Source of the DNA: Daphnia carinata
Lineage: Eukaryota > Arthropoda > Branchiopoda > Diplostraca > Daphniidae
Length of the DNA stretch: 64,000 bases
Direction of reading: 5' to 3'
Assembly (NCBI RefSeq): GCF_022539665.2
Contig: NC_081339.1
Location: forward strand, 7,809,367 to 7,873,366
Part shown: one piece after another, positions 12,715 through 24,921 of the stretch
How the letters are laid out: every line of letters begins with the position of its first letter
How positions within the stretch are numbered: the stretch's first letter is position 1
Translations under genes and position numbers: made by a program
Notes under the pieces: generated by a model
What the model saw: the letters and a program-made list of their open reading frames with translations, nothing else
The model's database searches: none
What the model was told of the DNA's origin: nothing

Positions 12715-14940
12715 TTTCGGCAGAGAAACAAGTGGGTCTGAAATCCGTTATGGTACGTGAAAAACAAACGAGCACTGGAGCAAACTTGTCTGTAAGTCAA
12801 CTGAAATCACGCACGATAGTAACACAGCAGCTCACCGGTAGCAAGCGGGCAGCGAGTCTGAGCTCTTGTCGTCGGCGGTTTCGTATTTTTTGTTATACTT
12901 TTTAGTGCCATTGTGTGTGTGTGTGTGTGTGTGTGTGGTAGAGAGGAGGCGAACGAGCAGAGACCTTCGGGCGCCTCCACATACGCGTTCAATCACGCTG
13001 TGCCGAACCCGTTCACGAAAAAATGCTTACAAGGTGGGTGGTGGGGTGGGGCACATGAACGAACAAAAAAAAAAAAAAACAACCGATGCAGGGCGAAAGG
13101 CCCTTCACGCGTGTAACTACTGCCACTCAAATATACCCTGAACAAAAAAGAAATGTGAGAGCCCCCCACACACGAAAGTAAAGCCCAAATTACACGAAGC
13201 GCCGTCATGATCTGTGGTTTTTTATTTTTCCAAAAAAAAAAAAATGCCATTGAGGACGATCACCCGTTAGCTGTCGAAAACTAGATCAAACTCGTCGTCG
13301 TATCATCAGGTCAATCGTTCGTACTCTTCGTCTTTTACTATTCCACACGAGTTCAATGCTTTCCTCGTTTTTTTTTTTTTTTGTTTCGACAGATAGCCTA
13401 CATTACACTGTATGGTATATTAATCACGCTGCGAGAAGCAGCTGATTGGCGCAGTGAATGAATAAAGCTGACAACAGGTTTTGTGCGCTCTTTCGTCTAG
13501 CGCAATCTGGTTTGTTTAAAGTAAGGCATTGTGTCTCCTGTATATTGAACAAAACAAAACAAAATAGAAAAGAACTATTCCCCTATTTCGAAGTCAACTT
13601 TGTTCAGTCTGCCATCAGTTGTGCTGCTGTTTAGTAGGTCGCAGTTGGAGACCCCCTCTCCATTGGCACGCCATCAAATGCTTTGGCTTCTACACACATA
13701 CAAAAAAAAAAAAAGAAATAAATACGACAAAAAAAAAGAAAGAAAAGATGTAGTGCGTCTTTCTCTTTAATTTCCAGACCAACCACCACCAATTGGATTG
13801 TTTACACAGTAATGTATGTCATAAAAATTAACGGCCAGCATAAGGGCTTATATGGAAGGCCCCATCGACTAGTTTATCGTGCAAAAGAGACATTTGCACG
13901 CAACACCGAGTTGCATTCGCAGCTGAAACAAAAGCGCCTTGTGGCCATTTTCACCCGAGGAATTTTTTCAAGGGGGGGGGGGGGGGGGGTTCAACGTTTT
14001 CTTAATAACGTCACGAAAAGCCATTCGTCTGGAAAAGCGAAACATTATTTTTCGTTTAATACATCGGTCGGAGTTTGCTCTCCCGTTGGGAAAGTTGTAC
14101 TCAACGCGCGGCTCATCTCCAGCTGTTTTTCAGAATATATACGCCATTCTAAAACACGCTGACACGACTATGTTTTTGTTGTTTTGTTTTTTTTTCGCTT
14201 TTTCCTTTTGAATGTGAGCTCTTTGGAAAGCGGTTGACACCAAAGTGTCGAACGGCCTCCATATATGAGCTATAACAATTTGACGATTGGATTTCTTGGA
14301 GCTGTTGAATAACGTATTACAAAGAGAGTTACCTGTATTTCTCTTTAAATTTCCAATTTTTGAAATTGCCCTTTTTGTTTTTCTTCTGAAAATCGGGCGA
14401 GGCGAACCAACGCGAAAAAAGTGAAAGGGAATAATCGCCTTTGGGCTCGGACAGAACAAAAAGAGACAGCACGCAATGCACGCACGAATTATAATAGACA
14501 CGCCGTTAAAGGCGTTCAATGAAGGCAATCGAGAGCCAAACTGGTTCGTTCTAGCCAAAAGCTGTAGGCCACCGAAACGTACGTCTTTCTCGTTGCCCAA
14601 CTGAAATGGAGAGTTTTAATCTAACAGAAAGTAAACCGACCGGTCCACAACTCCCGCTTGCTACATCGTGATTTTAAAAGTTCTTTTAAAATTCAATTCA
14701 TTTCATCGTAAACTGGAACGTTTACCACTCTATCATTGTATTCAAATTTTTGGAGGTGATTCATAATAACGTTTTATTATTCCAGCAGAAATGAAGATCT
14801 TGTTTTAGTTTAAGAAGGTTTTGTATTTACGAATCGTATGAAAACGGTCAACAGAATAAACATTCGTTTCTTTTTTTTTTTTTTTTTTTGGAAGAAGAAA
14901 AAAATGAAGAAGAAATTGTACAATAAAATGCAGTTTTTAT
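12715..14940. other. Spacer between the CPAP3-D-like gene and obst-A
   Basis: No gene supported. Simple sequence includes a (TG)n microsatellite at about 12912-12937, an 18-bp poly(G) run at 13972-13989 and several A/T homopolymers. The promoter of the CPAP3-D-like gene should lie at its left edge; I see no clear TATA box there. A possible untranslated exon near 12830 is too weak to call. Confidence 0.4.
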
Positions 14941-16166
14941 TTAAACGCGTCCACTGTTTGATCGAGTGTTGGACTTTGGAGTGGTTGAGTCAGCGGTGAG
15001 TGCAGGATGATCCTGGTACCAGTCGACGCTGCACGAAACAAAATCAAAGAAAATTAAAACCCAAAACATTTTGAATGGAAATTTTTAAAAATGATCGTAC
15101 CATTCGGCGACGTTCTCGGGGAGATCGCACTGTTTGCTGATGGTGTTGAAGACCTCGCCGAGATCGCAATTCTGCTCACGTGGGGTAACTCCGTTGAGGC
15201 AGACGTAGAACTTCTGGCAGTCGGTCGGGTGAGGGTACCTCGGGTGGGGCTCTTGGATGGCCTCAGCGGCGTCCAACTTGGGGCAAGTGAAACCATCGGC
15301 CAAAACTGTTATAGAAGAAGGTAGGAAATAAATGATGAAACAGTTAGAATTGGATAGGGGTGATGTTTGTCTTACATTCTTCACGGACGCAGCCAGTTCG
15401 GCCAACGGCGGCTTCCCAGGTGCAAACGCCAGTGGCATCGTTGAAATGGAGGCCGGGTGGGCATACGTTGTGCTTAGGCTGGCCATCGATACAGTCAACG
15501 AACTTGTGGCATTGGGTAGGATCCTGCGATGTTAAGAATGAATATTTAACATTTTCTTTCTCTGACATACTGAATTAAATAAAAGATTGGGTTTAAAACT
15601 GACCGAATGTTCGAAGATACCGTTCCGGCGGGGGCACTCAGCGTTTCCCTGGGGCGGCTCTGTAACAAAAAAGAAGGAGGTCAAACAATTTGAAATTGAT
15701 ACGACACGAGTTTGATTTGTCGGTCAAACAGCTAATACATCTTCTGGGGGGCAAAAATGATACAAAGTTAAAACTACTTACGGAGTTCAGTGCGGTCCTC
15801 GCAATCGACGTTGTGCATGTGATCGCATTTGTGGCTGGATCGCTTGAATTGGTCAAAAACCAAACCATCTTCGCACAATTTTTCGGTTGCTACTCCATCC
15901 TAATCAATGAAATTCAATCATTAAACAGTTCAAATATGACTGCTGAAGTGTGTCAATTACTTGGCAGACGTAATACTTGTCGCATTGAATTGGGTCAGGG
16001 TATTGACCATTTTTCGGGGGGCAGACGAACGCTCCTGTAATTAGGCAATAAAATCAGAATAAATAGCTTTGTTGAAAACCTCTTTCAAAATAAATTAATA
16101 AACGAATAACCTACCGGAAGTGAGGAGCGGGACAAAGGCGACGAGGAGGAGAGCTGTTGTATACAT
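14941..16166 (-). CDS. obst-A: Obstructor-A, three chitin-binding type-2 domains
   Basis: Obstructor-A is an extracellular chitin-matrix scaffold protein in insects. Minus-strand exons 16115-16166, 15961-16034, 15782-15899, 15604-15659, 15376-15523, 15101-15305 and 14941-15028 join in frame to 246 residues. Signal peptide MYTTALLLVAFVPLLTS. Domain 1 has CPPKNGQYPDPIQCDKYYVC and the DGVATEKLCEDGLVFD pattern; domain 2 has CPRRNGIFEHSDPTQCHKFV and CTWE; domain 3 has PHPTDCQKFYVCLNG, which matches my memory of Drosophila Obst-A exactly over that stretch. It ends CVDWYQDHP plus a short Ser/Thr/Arg tail. Seven exons make it the most finely split CPAP3 gene here. The stop overlaps a poly(A) signal (TAAATAAA read on the minus strand, 14936-14943). 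It stands head-to-head with obst-B across a 3.5-kb spacer. Confidence 0.93.
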
Positions 16167-16213
16167 GATCGAATCAGGATGATGAATGCACACTGTGGTA
16201 GGCAGTGCTGCTT

Positions 16214-16222
16214 CTTTTTATC
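16214..16222 (-). promoter_or_regulatory. TATA-like box of obst-A
   Basis: Minus-strand GGATAAAAAG lies about 50 nt upstream of the obst-A start codon, a plausible TATA distance for a short 5' leader. Position and sequence are seen; function is inferred. Confidence 0.45.
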
Positions 16223-16223
16223 C

Positions 16224-17185
16224 AGCGGGGAAGCTTCCATCTCTCCACCCATTTTCTTTCCAAATCCTCCCTTTCTCTCCCCCCCCACACAGGCAAGCTG
16301 TAAAGCTGTTCCCTCAGCAAAACACCACCTCGTCAAGCTTGATTGATCCTCCCCCTTTTTTCGAGAGAGTCCACGATCGAAATAAGAAGACAAAACCCAC
16401 TGCAACTTTGAGTGCCGCACACACGCGTACTGTAGACTCTCTGGAGAGCTGAAAAACACCTTGAAAAACTAATAACTAGTATTTTCGGACACTGGAGTTG
16501 ACAAGAGGAAAAAGGACAACTGATGTCCTTATAGATCCTTAGGATTTGTCGACTTTCGAGGCCACCAATGAGAAGCCCCCCCCCCCCCTCTTTAAAAACG
16601 ATCCCTTAAAAAGAAAGAAAACGTAACAAATAAGGCGTGTTTGTCTAATTCGGAGGAATTATGTTTTTTGTTTTGTTTTTAGTTGAAGAGATAAAAAGAA
16701 AATATGAATCAGTATCCTTGAATCTGATTTTCCAATTTCGACCTGCGAACAAGCCCCAACGACATGGGGATTGTCATTACCGAGAAAACGAAGACAGCCA
16801 CTCGTCATTTCTTCTGGCTACGTACAAGTGGGTTTTTTACGGTACTAATAAAGCATGATTGCTTCTTACATAATAGTAACCTCCTTTTTTTTTTCGTACA
16901 AAAAATAAAATTACTCTAACGGATTTTAAAACACATAGTTTTAAGTGGGACTCCGAATGGCTGATTGTGGAAACTAGGTGATTAAAGGACGCATCACAAA
17001 TCTCCCTCCGAAAAAAGTGAAAGAAAACTAGCCAAATCATTTTAAAGAAAAGATATATAGTAAATATCTATATAGAAAACAAAAAAAAAAACACGCAAAA
17101 AATTCAAAAAGAAAGTTCTGACAAAACAAACCTGATTGACGAAATCAGTGTTTTTTGTGTCTGTTGCGGTGTTGATTTTCGGTTG

Positions 17186-17217
<32 letters not shown>

Positions 17218-19229
17218 TTCGTTTTTGAAATCAGAATTTTTTTTTAGAGAAGTAAAATTCATCGATCTCAGCCACACGGAAAACAAATTGATTATCGGCC
17301 AACCATCGGCATTGCGGTTCTGGTGGATTGCGCGATGCATATCACCGCGTCTGCCTCGCTAACTGCCGCAGACAGAAAGAAAATGGCCGAAAAAAATATA
17401 CCCTAATAACTAGAACGACTTCCACCTATTCTCTATCTCCAGGCTCCATCAACATCGGCCCGTAAACACGTGCGGAATTGCGGAGGAGAAAATGTACCGT
17501 TACAGAAACGGAGACCAGCAATGGCCGACGCTCCGTTTGGTCAACAGGTCAACATCGACCATTGCACTGGCATTATTACTGAAAGCCATTAGTAGATTTT
17601 GTTGTTGTTGGTTTCTAATTTCAAAAGAAAAAACAAAATTCCGATCCGCTCTCTTTATTACGTTGAGCCTTGTTAAAACTCGATGTGCGCAAGAGCCCAA
17701 GTTCATTTAGGAATTCAGCTTGCGTCTAACGAAAAAATCAAAAAGAACTTTCTACTGCCATCGTTTTCACTTATCGGCCAAGAATCACCAAATATAACAA
17801 CAGTCCAAAAAAACAAAAAAAAATTCGGCGATAGAAATCTGTTTTATGTGACAATGACCCACATGGAGGGCATGACAAGATCAACAGATATGCTGGTAAT
17901 GTTCGCCGGATATGGAACTGTAGAACGACATTTCGAGACAGTGCGTATTTGTCAAAGTATACATTTTACGAACCGCCAATAGATCACAACGGAAAGACTG
18001 GCCAATTGAAAAATCCTAGCAAACTGGTGGGGCCGCACACTATTTACGGAGAGAGTGAAAGTTTCTTTTCGTCTATGTTCTCACACGACGCAATCAATTC
18101 CAACAGCAAAGAAATTAGATGAGACAATCACCACGGCCGTAGTGGTGTTGAATTTTTAACCGAAATCCTTTCTCTTTGAAACAACAACAACAAAAAAAAA
18201 ATATATATATGCGCTATGAGAAAGTCGTAATATGGGATTTCCTGTTTATCTCCTATCTCTCTCTCTCTCTGCTTACCTTGCATCCCCTGGCGGACAACGC
18301 CCAAGTGAAACTACAGGGCTTTTGCCCAGTCATGTCGATCAAGGAGAGCAGGCGAGACCCAAAAGAGGGGAGGAAAGAGGGAGATAGGAAGAGAGAGAGA
18401 GAGAGAGAGCCAACATGAAGCGCGCACAGCAAGAAAGAAAGGTGAAAGTTAAAAAACCATTCGACTTTTTCAGCTGCATACTCCATTTTGTTCATTTTCG
18501 ATTGCATATTTTCTTTTTTGTGTGTGTGTGCCTTTCTCTCTGTCTATCTTCTTTGCCTGCTGTTCTCACCGGGACGCGATCCATCCACTACAATTGAAAT
18601 TTGACTACCTAAAAACACGGGGATTAGAAAAAAAAACAAAAACAAATCTGACGCTGAGGTCAGTCTTTTGTTTTCCGAGAGAGAGAAAGAGAGAAACATT
18701 TGGATTGTAAAACAACGCCAGACAGGCCGGAGAACAGGTCAATCAATGCCGCATTGCGATTCGCTTGAAATGACCCAAATCTCTCGAAAATGAAATGTCC
18801 TTGGATAATGGGACAACATCGCCAAAAACTAATTTCTAGTTGCATAAAATTTTCTAGACTCCCGAAAATGTGTGTCTTTTTTTTTTCAGACGAATTACTG
18901 CGGTAAATTAACGTATAATGAATATGCACGCGTATGCGTAATCACTGAAGAGCTCAACGACCGGTCGTGAATTGAGAGCTGACCGCACTGACACATAACT
19001 TGAGGCAGGCAACGACTGGGATCATATAGCGTTATTTTAATGGTTTACACACACAAAAAAAAACGGGAAGTCTAATCAATGCAGTAATCAAAATGTAATG
19101 TTTGTCGCGGTCCAAAACAAGCGGCTATTTCAAAACTCTTGATTTCCTTTTCCTTTCTGTTAATAGATAATCATCTAGCCCTATGCCAAACTGGTACTTT
19201 CCAATTGGAAATATCAAAACCCACCTCTC

Positions 19230-19263
<34 letters not shown>

Positions 19264-19600
19264 AAAGGGGAAGAGGAATGCATCCAAACTAAGCACTCTT
19301 TTGGCCGCTTAGTTGCCATCGACCATATTATAATGTCCGCCAATAGGAGAAAGCCATATGAGCCGTAATAGCATCGGGGAGGGTTGGGTGGCCGAGAAGG
19401 TAAACGTTGTGCATGTAGGTCACATGTATTTTGCCACTGTCCGCGGAGGCAAAATGCGAAGGTTCTACCTGGTGACTGGGCCGTTCTTGAATGTACCTTC
19501 ACCACCTCCCTCCTCCTCCTCCTTCTCCTCCTCAGCTGCCCCCACGCCTCCCACCCCTGCAGACTTCTCCCTATAAACCATGTGCGATTCGACGGGTACT
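16224..19600. other. Head-to-head intergenic region of obst-A and obst-B
   Basis: About 3.4 kb without a supported exon. It carries a 13-bp poly(C) run (16576-16588), a 29-bp poly(T) (17186-17214), a CT cluster (18254-18272) and GA cluster (18392-18411), and a 30-bp poly(A) (19231-19260). It must contain the control regions of both divergent obstructor genes. Confidence 0.45.
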
Positions 19601-19605
19601 CTTCA

Positions 19606-19611
19606 TATAAA
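19606..19611 (+). promoter_or_regulatory. TATA box candidate of obst-B
   Basis: TATAAA in CATATAAACCCCG, about 110 nt before the obst-B start codon. A second TATAAA lies at 19572-19577. Which one is used cannot be told from sequence alone. Confidence 0.4.
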
Positions 19612-19719
19612 CCCCGTCGGTTCCAGTGAGAGCATCGTTCCGCACAGCTACCTGGATCGTTGTTTCATCCAGTTATTTATTACTTGTATTTGGTGTCACA
19701 AAAAAACAACTCCACAAGA

Positions 19720-21002
19720 ATGGCCAAGTACTTTATCGCCCTCTTGCTCGTCGTTTCTTCAGGTAAATTGTTTTAACCTTTTCATTTACTAAAAAAAATG
19801 TCATGTCTGATTTGTTAACTTTAGCCTTCTAACAAACCCTAGGGGAGGGTTTCACTTTCACTTACCTGATTGCAACATTTCCTCATACCTTTCTTTGTCC
19901 TTCGCACTAAATGATTTATTTCTCTACGGTTCATTTTATGGCATGTGTTTTCAACATATTTCTCTTTACAACCTCCCCCCTGTAGTCTACGGACAAACAG
20001 CCGAGAGCGAGTGCCCGGAGAAGAACGGCGTTTTCGCCGACAGCGTCCAGTGCGACCGCTACTACGAGTGCGACAACTTTGTCCTCAGCGAGAAACTCTG
20101 CGCCGACGGTTTGGTCTTTGCCGATTTGGCCAACTCTTTCCAGGGACGATGCGATTTCCCCTTCAACGTCGACTGCGCTGGCCGCCCCGAACTCCGTAAG
20201 TTTTGCTTCATTTCACTTCTCCATAGAAATCGTGTTAATCAATGTTTTCCGTGAATGAATTACAGAGCCGGCTAACGCTACCACCAACTGCCCGCGCCAG
20301 AACGGTTACTTCAAGCACAGCGACCCCGCCATCTGCAACCAGTTCTTCTTCTGCTCTGCTGGCCAAGGTATGATTTGCCATTGTTATTCATATAAAAACA
20401 AAAGAAATCTGCATTGTTAATGTTTGCGATATGTTTTCAGCCAATTTGATCACCTGCCCCGATGGTCTCGTTTTCAACCCCAACACTGGAACTTGCTCCT
20501 GGCCAGGAGAGGCCAACCGCGTCGGTTGCCAAAGCAAAGGTTTGTTTTTAAACGATCTGCCTTTCTAAATCATAACGGTCCATGGAGTTTTCCTATCATT
20601 TGCATTTAATGTTCTAGACGTCGTTGCATTTGATTGCCCTGCCCGAGTTCTTGAGGCTGAGCCAACCGGACCCCAGTTCATCGACCCACTGTACGCTGAC
20701 CCAACTGATTGCCAGTACTTCTACGTTTGCATCGGTGGTAAGGAACCCCGCCGCAACGGTTGTACCACTGGTTTGGTTTTCAACGACCTAACCAAGCGTT
20801 GCGATAGACCCAGAAACGTCCCCGACTGGTAAAATCAAAATCACAAACCAATTGTATTTTGACACTCACATAATACCCTTTTCTTTAAACAAACAGCGTT
20901 GACTGGTACAAGACCAGCGAAGGAGACTTGCTGGAACCCGACGTGTTGGAAGATGAGGTTGTCCCAGCACCCAAGAGGACCAACATTGCTGGCCGTTCTT
21001 AA
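19720..21002 (+). CDS. obst-B: Obstructor-B-like protein, three chitin-binding type-2 domains
   Basis: Secreted CPAP3 chitin-binding protein. Exons 19720-19762, 19986-20195, 20266-20367, 20441-20539, 20618-20828 and 20897-21002 join in frame to 256 residues. Signal peptide MAKYFIALLLVVSSVYG. Domain 1: CPEKNGVFADSVQCDRYYEC and CDFPFNVDC. Domain 2: NCPRQNGYFKHSDPAICNQF, CPDGLVFNPNTGTCSWP. Domain 3: YADPTDCQYFYVCIGG, CDRPRNVPDCVDWYK. The phrases CPRQNGYF and ADPTDCQ(Y/F)FYVC fit obst-B of insects. Intron phases match those of obst-A at several homologous places (for example the TG|C junction before VDWY), supporting descent by duplication. The tail (LLEPDVLEDEVVPAPKRT) is short and acidic. Confidence 0.9.
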
Positions 21003-21113
21003 TTTCGTGTCATCAAATACTCAAATCTCTTAACAGGCACCCCCACAGAGTTAAAAAATTCGCCTGTCGTCAGTGTTATATCATTTATAGAAAACCCATT
21101 GTTTCGTATCGAT

Positions 21114-22133
21114 TCAGACGGAGACAGAATTACATGTTATCATTTTCCTGACTCTGCGATGAATGTCGTTGTTGCACATACAAATAACTAGAGAAATCAC
21201 AGAGTGGTGGAACAGCTCCAGCGCTTCTACCACGACGCTAAACACGTAATATTCGTATTCATCCGGGTAAGGAAGTAATGCAGCCACACCGGCCGGAACG
21301 ATACACACGGCGACTAGACAAACCAATCCACTGAGAAATTTCAACTGACGTTTCTCGTCTAGACTAGACGCACTCAACACGATTTTCTTTCTCACGAATG
21401 ATAAGTTGTTCATGGAATTGCTCGGCGTATTTGTCTGAGACGCTGATACGGCATTGGTTGTCATCCGACTCCGTTTGTTGATGATGCGTCGATATTTGAA
21501 TATGGTGATGATGTTTAAGATAATCAGAGCGGCACACGGTACAAACCTGGCCATTGTCTGCGAAGTGCAGATATAGATCCACCACAAGGTTGTGGAGGTA
21601 ACATCATTCGCAATTGTTACAGACCAACAATCAGGACAAGTGATACTCCATTTAGGGTACATGGGCAGGTGAATGATAAGGCATAGACACAAAGACGTTA
21701 CGAGAGCCAATATGGCTCTTGATAACACGTGAATTCGATGGAACAATGAAGGTTGAACAACTGAAACAAAGCGTTCGATACTCATGCACAGTAAAACGTA
21801 GGTGGAAAACGTAGCTAACCAATTGAGTAATATCGGTTCGATGTTGGCGTGATAAAACGCTGTTGTGTGAGAGTAGCATTGATCTGATTCAGAGGCTCGG
21901 TGCATGATCCACGGCACGGCAAGAATCATCAGCGTTAAGTTTGACAAAATGATAGCAAAAAGGTAGGAGAGAGCGATGGAATTAAGTTTGGAACGAGCCG
22001 CTGCAACGAGAGAGAAAGTATTGAACAACATGCCAAAGGCGAGAATCACAGGCATGATGATGGCGTAAGTTAAATGACGTAATGCTGTCACGTCTGGAGG
22101 TTCATCAACCGAAGAACAGCTGCTGTTATTCAT
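21114..22133 (-). CDS. Intronless rhodopsin-family GPCR, orphan, peptide-receptor-like
   Basis: A 339-residue seven-transmembrane protein in one exon. Hydrophobic segments lie near residues 21-45 (Asn38 in GMLFNTF), 53-76, 97-121, 138-158, 189-213, 264-286 and 295-319. Cys86 before TM3 and Cys166/Cys169 in loop 2 can form the usual disulphide. TM3 ends with ERF (120-122) in place of DRY, followed by VSVVQPSLF as in FMRFamide-type peptide receptors. The NPxxY of TM7 is missing; the region reads HHSVISLVICMCNNDIHRRV. The extracellular N-terminus carries an NNSS glycosylation site and the third loop is basic. It faces the 3' end of obst-B with about 110 bp between stop codons. It may be a lineage-specific orphan receptor; the ligand is unknown. 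Lack of introns suggests possible retro-origin, but many GPCRs are naturally intronless. Confidence 0.85.
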   Translation of the reverse strand: MNNSSCSSVDEPPDVTALRHLTYAIIMPVILAFGMLFNTFSLVAAARSKLNSIALSYLFAIILSNLTLMILAVPWIMHRASESDQCYSHTTAFYHANIEPILLNWLATFSTYVLLCMSIERFVSVVQPSLFHRIHVLSRAILALVTSLCLCLIIHLPMYPKWSITCPDCWSVTIANDVTSTTLWWIYICTSQTMARFVPCAALIILNIITIFKYRRIINKRSRMTTNAVSASQTNTPSNSMNNLSFVRKKIVLSASSLDEKRQLKFLSGLVCLVAVCIVPAGVAALLPYPDEYEYYVFSVVVEALELFHHSVISLVICMCNNDIHRRVRKMITCNSVSV

Positions 22134-23557
22134 CTTCCGATCACAGATTCCAGTCCGAAACTAAAAGTGTTTATTGCAAAGAACTTGGGAGAAAGTGGCC
22201 TGTTATCTGCTCTGTATATCATTCGAAGGTTTTCTTTCGTCAGCTCATCAAGATAAGCCGATGACGTAAATCACTTGCTAATGAACGTCTTTTCTTTCCT
22301 TCGCATTTGTTTTCATGTGTGATAAGAAATAATATGTTATCGTGCTTGTTTGAAACCGCAAGCCGGAATTCGTTTAGTTTGTGAAAACTTGATTTTTGGA
22401 AATCTGACAATTGTTTTTAAGGATTTATGCAGATACATTAGACGTAAATGGGAGCACTCTTGGCAAAGATTTCGGTTATGTTATTTTGAAATCTAGAATA
22501 TGTTTGGATATCGCATATGAGCAAAGCCAAGGCTGCCGGGCGGGAAGGAAGCGCTTGAAGGGAAGAGAATGGAAAACAGATGTCGAAATAATGCGGAAGA
22601 TATTGCCCCACCCAATTTTCCTTCAATATTACAAAAAGAAAAAAAGTGGAACAATAGATATTGCCAAAAAAAACTTTTACTTGCCAATTGTGGAATTCAA
22701 AGTATACGCTATCTCATCTGCAGCAATCTAGCGTTCGTGAATGAAACTACGTGAGGGTTTCCCGCGTTAGTGCAAGTTACGACATGTTCGAACAGGATTT
22801 TCTTGTAATTCTATTACAACCAGGTAAGTTGGACCTTGTAAGGAATTTGAATTACCATTGGAGGAAGCATTTTATCCAACTGAGTTGTACAGAATGACGA
22901 CACATGTCTATCGATATCGGGAATGCAAATGCTGGAAGGAAAAACGGACCAGCCCAAGGTGTACGCACTGCTTCTCTCATTTGCATATTTTCATTAAAGT
23001 AAAAGTTGCAACTGGAAATTTGGTACTTTGACCGTTCGTGTTGTTCAATGTTCTTCGTATTTAAATCAATTACGTTTTAAAAGCATTTTTTTTTCCCAAT
23101 GATAAGAACTGGTCATGTCTAGTACTAAATCAAAAACGATTGCTGTCAAAAATGCTAAATAGACATGTTTTAATAAGACGTCACCCATATCCCAAGTGCG
23201 ATAAACATCTTTTTAGAAAGCTGGTTTTAATTGACGAAAGTCAAGTGATTCTCGGAGAAAGTTTTCCAACAAATACTGGAACAGTGAAACGACTTTCGTT
23301 ACAGGGGTGGATCGGCTAAATCCATCGCTCAAGTCTTCATTTGAAATGAGATGTTATAGCTTTCAGTTTTTTCGGAACCGTATAAGAGATTCCCTTTGAT
23401 ATGATTGAAAATGGGAACCGGTAGGAACCCTCATCCTGGCCAACAAGAGAAAACTCGACATCCCAGATGTTGCAGCTTTTATATCCATCGTTACAAAGAA
23501 AAGCGATACACCGTTCATGGAAAATATCATTCTTGTTGTAACGATACGCCAGTCAAC
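22134..23557. other. Spacer, nothing recognised
   Basis: No ORF with family features or clean splice structure. It should hold the promoters of the GPCR (left edge) and the RR-2 gene (right edge; a TTTATAT lies near 23476, about 80 nt before that start codon). Confidence 0.4.
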
Positions 23558-24921
23558 ATGAAGGTAACCAATTTTGTTCATACTTACCGATAGCTTATCG
23601 TGTTATCCATAATGGGAAGTGGTCGCGACGAAGCACTTATCCGCAATGTTAAACATTTGCAAAATTATTCCAGGTAGCATTGGTTCTTCTTGCCATCAGC
23701 TTGTCCTGCGCAGCCGTGCCAGCCAATAGCCCCAAAAAATCGATCTTCAATCGGGGCAGATGGGACAGACGTACAGAGGAAACTACAACGATTCGAGTAT
23801 ACCAACCGAAATACAAAACATTGTTTAATTTCAAACAATTACCGGCCAGTTCTACTTTTCCACCTATCCCGACGCAAGTGATAGATAGTTATTCCGCATC
23901 TCCACCAACCAAAACCCCTCGACATCCATTACTAGTAGAAGACCTTTCGGTGGATCTATCGCTTCCAGCTGCTGCTACAGAACCTTCTGCTTTCTTGTTT
24001 TCTGATTCCAGTTCATCATCTTCTCCGGATTCAACTACACAACCTTCAAAGCCATCATCCATGTTCAGCATGTCCAATCTTCTGCGTCCTTCGAATTCAA
24101 TGACCAATTTTTTCAAATCACTTTCACGTAACCCCAAATCTAATGCTAGTCCGCCTTCAACTGTGAAACCTAATGCTCTATCCGACATGGAACTTCCGTC
24201 TTCCATTATGAAACCTCCATCTCTTGTTGCACAACCTTCGACAACTTCCAAACCTTTGACTGGCTCAAGTTCGGTTAGTTTCTCCTCGCCCACCTCTGAA
24301 ATATTTGTTCCATCGCTGTCCGCATCTTACTTCAACTCTGCACGTGTTCCAAAAGCGCCAGTTTCTCCAGGATTTTCATCCTCATCTACAGAAACATCTC
24401 GTCCGCAGGGTACATCTATCATAGTGGCTGCTTCTAATCCTTCGGATGATACGTCACTCCCACGTATCCCGAAATCATCGTCAACCGCCGTACACGCTGC
24501 TTCTACCGATGCATCGATCACCGTAAGTCACAATTCAACACTTACCTCACCGTCACTCATTTTCTTAAACTATAGAAAATGCTAATTTTAAAAAAAATGG
24601 CTTTCTTATTAGGGGGACTATAGTTTCTCATATCGCGTCAATGATGTCTCTAGTAATCAAGATTTCGGCCATCAAGAAAATCGAATTGGAAACAATACGC
24701 AAGGAAGGTATGACGTCGTCTTGCCTGATGGCCGCCGTCAGGTTGTTGACTATCAGGTCTTGAACAATTCTGGTTACACTGCCGATGTCTCGTACTTTGG
24801 TGATGTTATACCTTTCGAGTCTGTCAAACTCACCGAACCACCCATCATTGAAAATACGACGCCTGCACCTTTGTTGATAACCAACGCGAAAATAGAAGAA
24901 AATATGGAATTTCCTATCTAG
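23558..24921 (+). CDS. Pro-resilin-like RR-2 cuticle protein 1 with Ser/Pro-rich N-terminal region
   Basis: Predicted secreted cuticle protein. Exons 23558-23563 (only Met-Lys), 23674-24522 and 24613-24921 give 387 residues in frame. Signal peptide MKVALVLLAISLSCAAVPA. The middle region, about 260 residues, is Ser/Pro/Thr-rich and probably disordered; it begins with a short basic part and the phrase VYQPKYKTLF. The last exon encodes a Rebers-Riddiford (chitin_bind_4) domain: YSFSYRVND, QDFGHQENRIGNNTQGRYDV, LPDGRRQVVDYQV and GYTADVSY. The FGH-x-E-x-R ... LPDGR-x-Q-x-V core is close to that of pro-resilin. About 30 residues follow the domain. It is the tandem paralogue of the gene at 27504, sharing exon layout, first-exon sequence and the QPKY phrase. 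Confidence 0.88.

Noticed and set aside
19231-19260. A 30-base poly(A) as the tail of a retrocopy
   Set aside because: No gene-like sequence precedes it and no target-site duplication is visible; similar homopolymers occur throughout the spacers.
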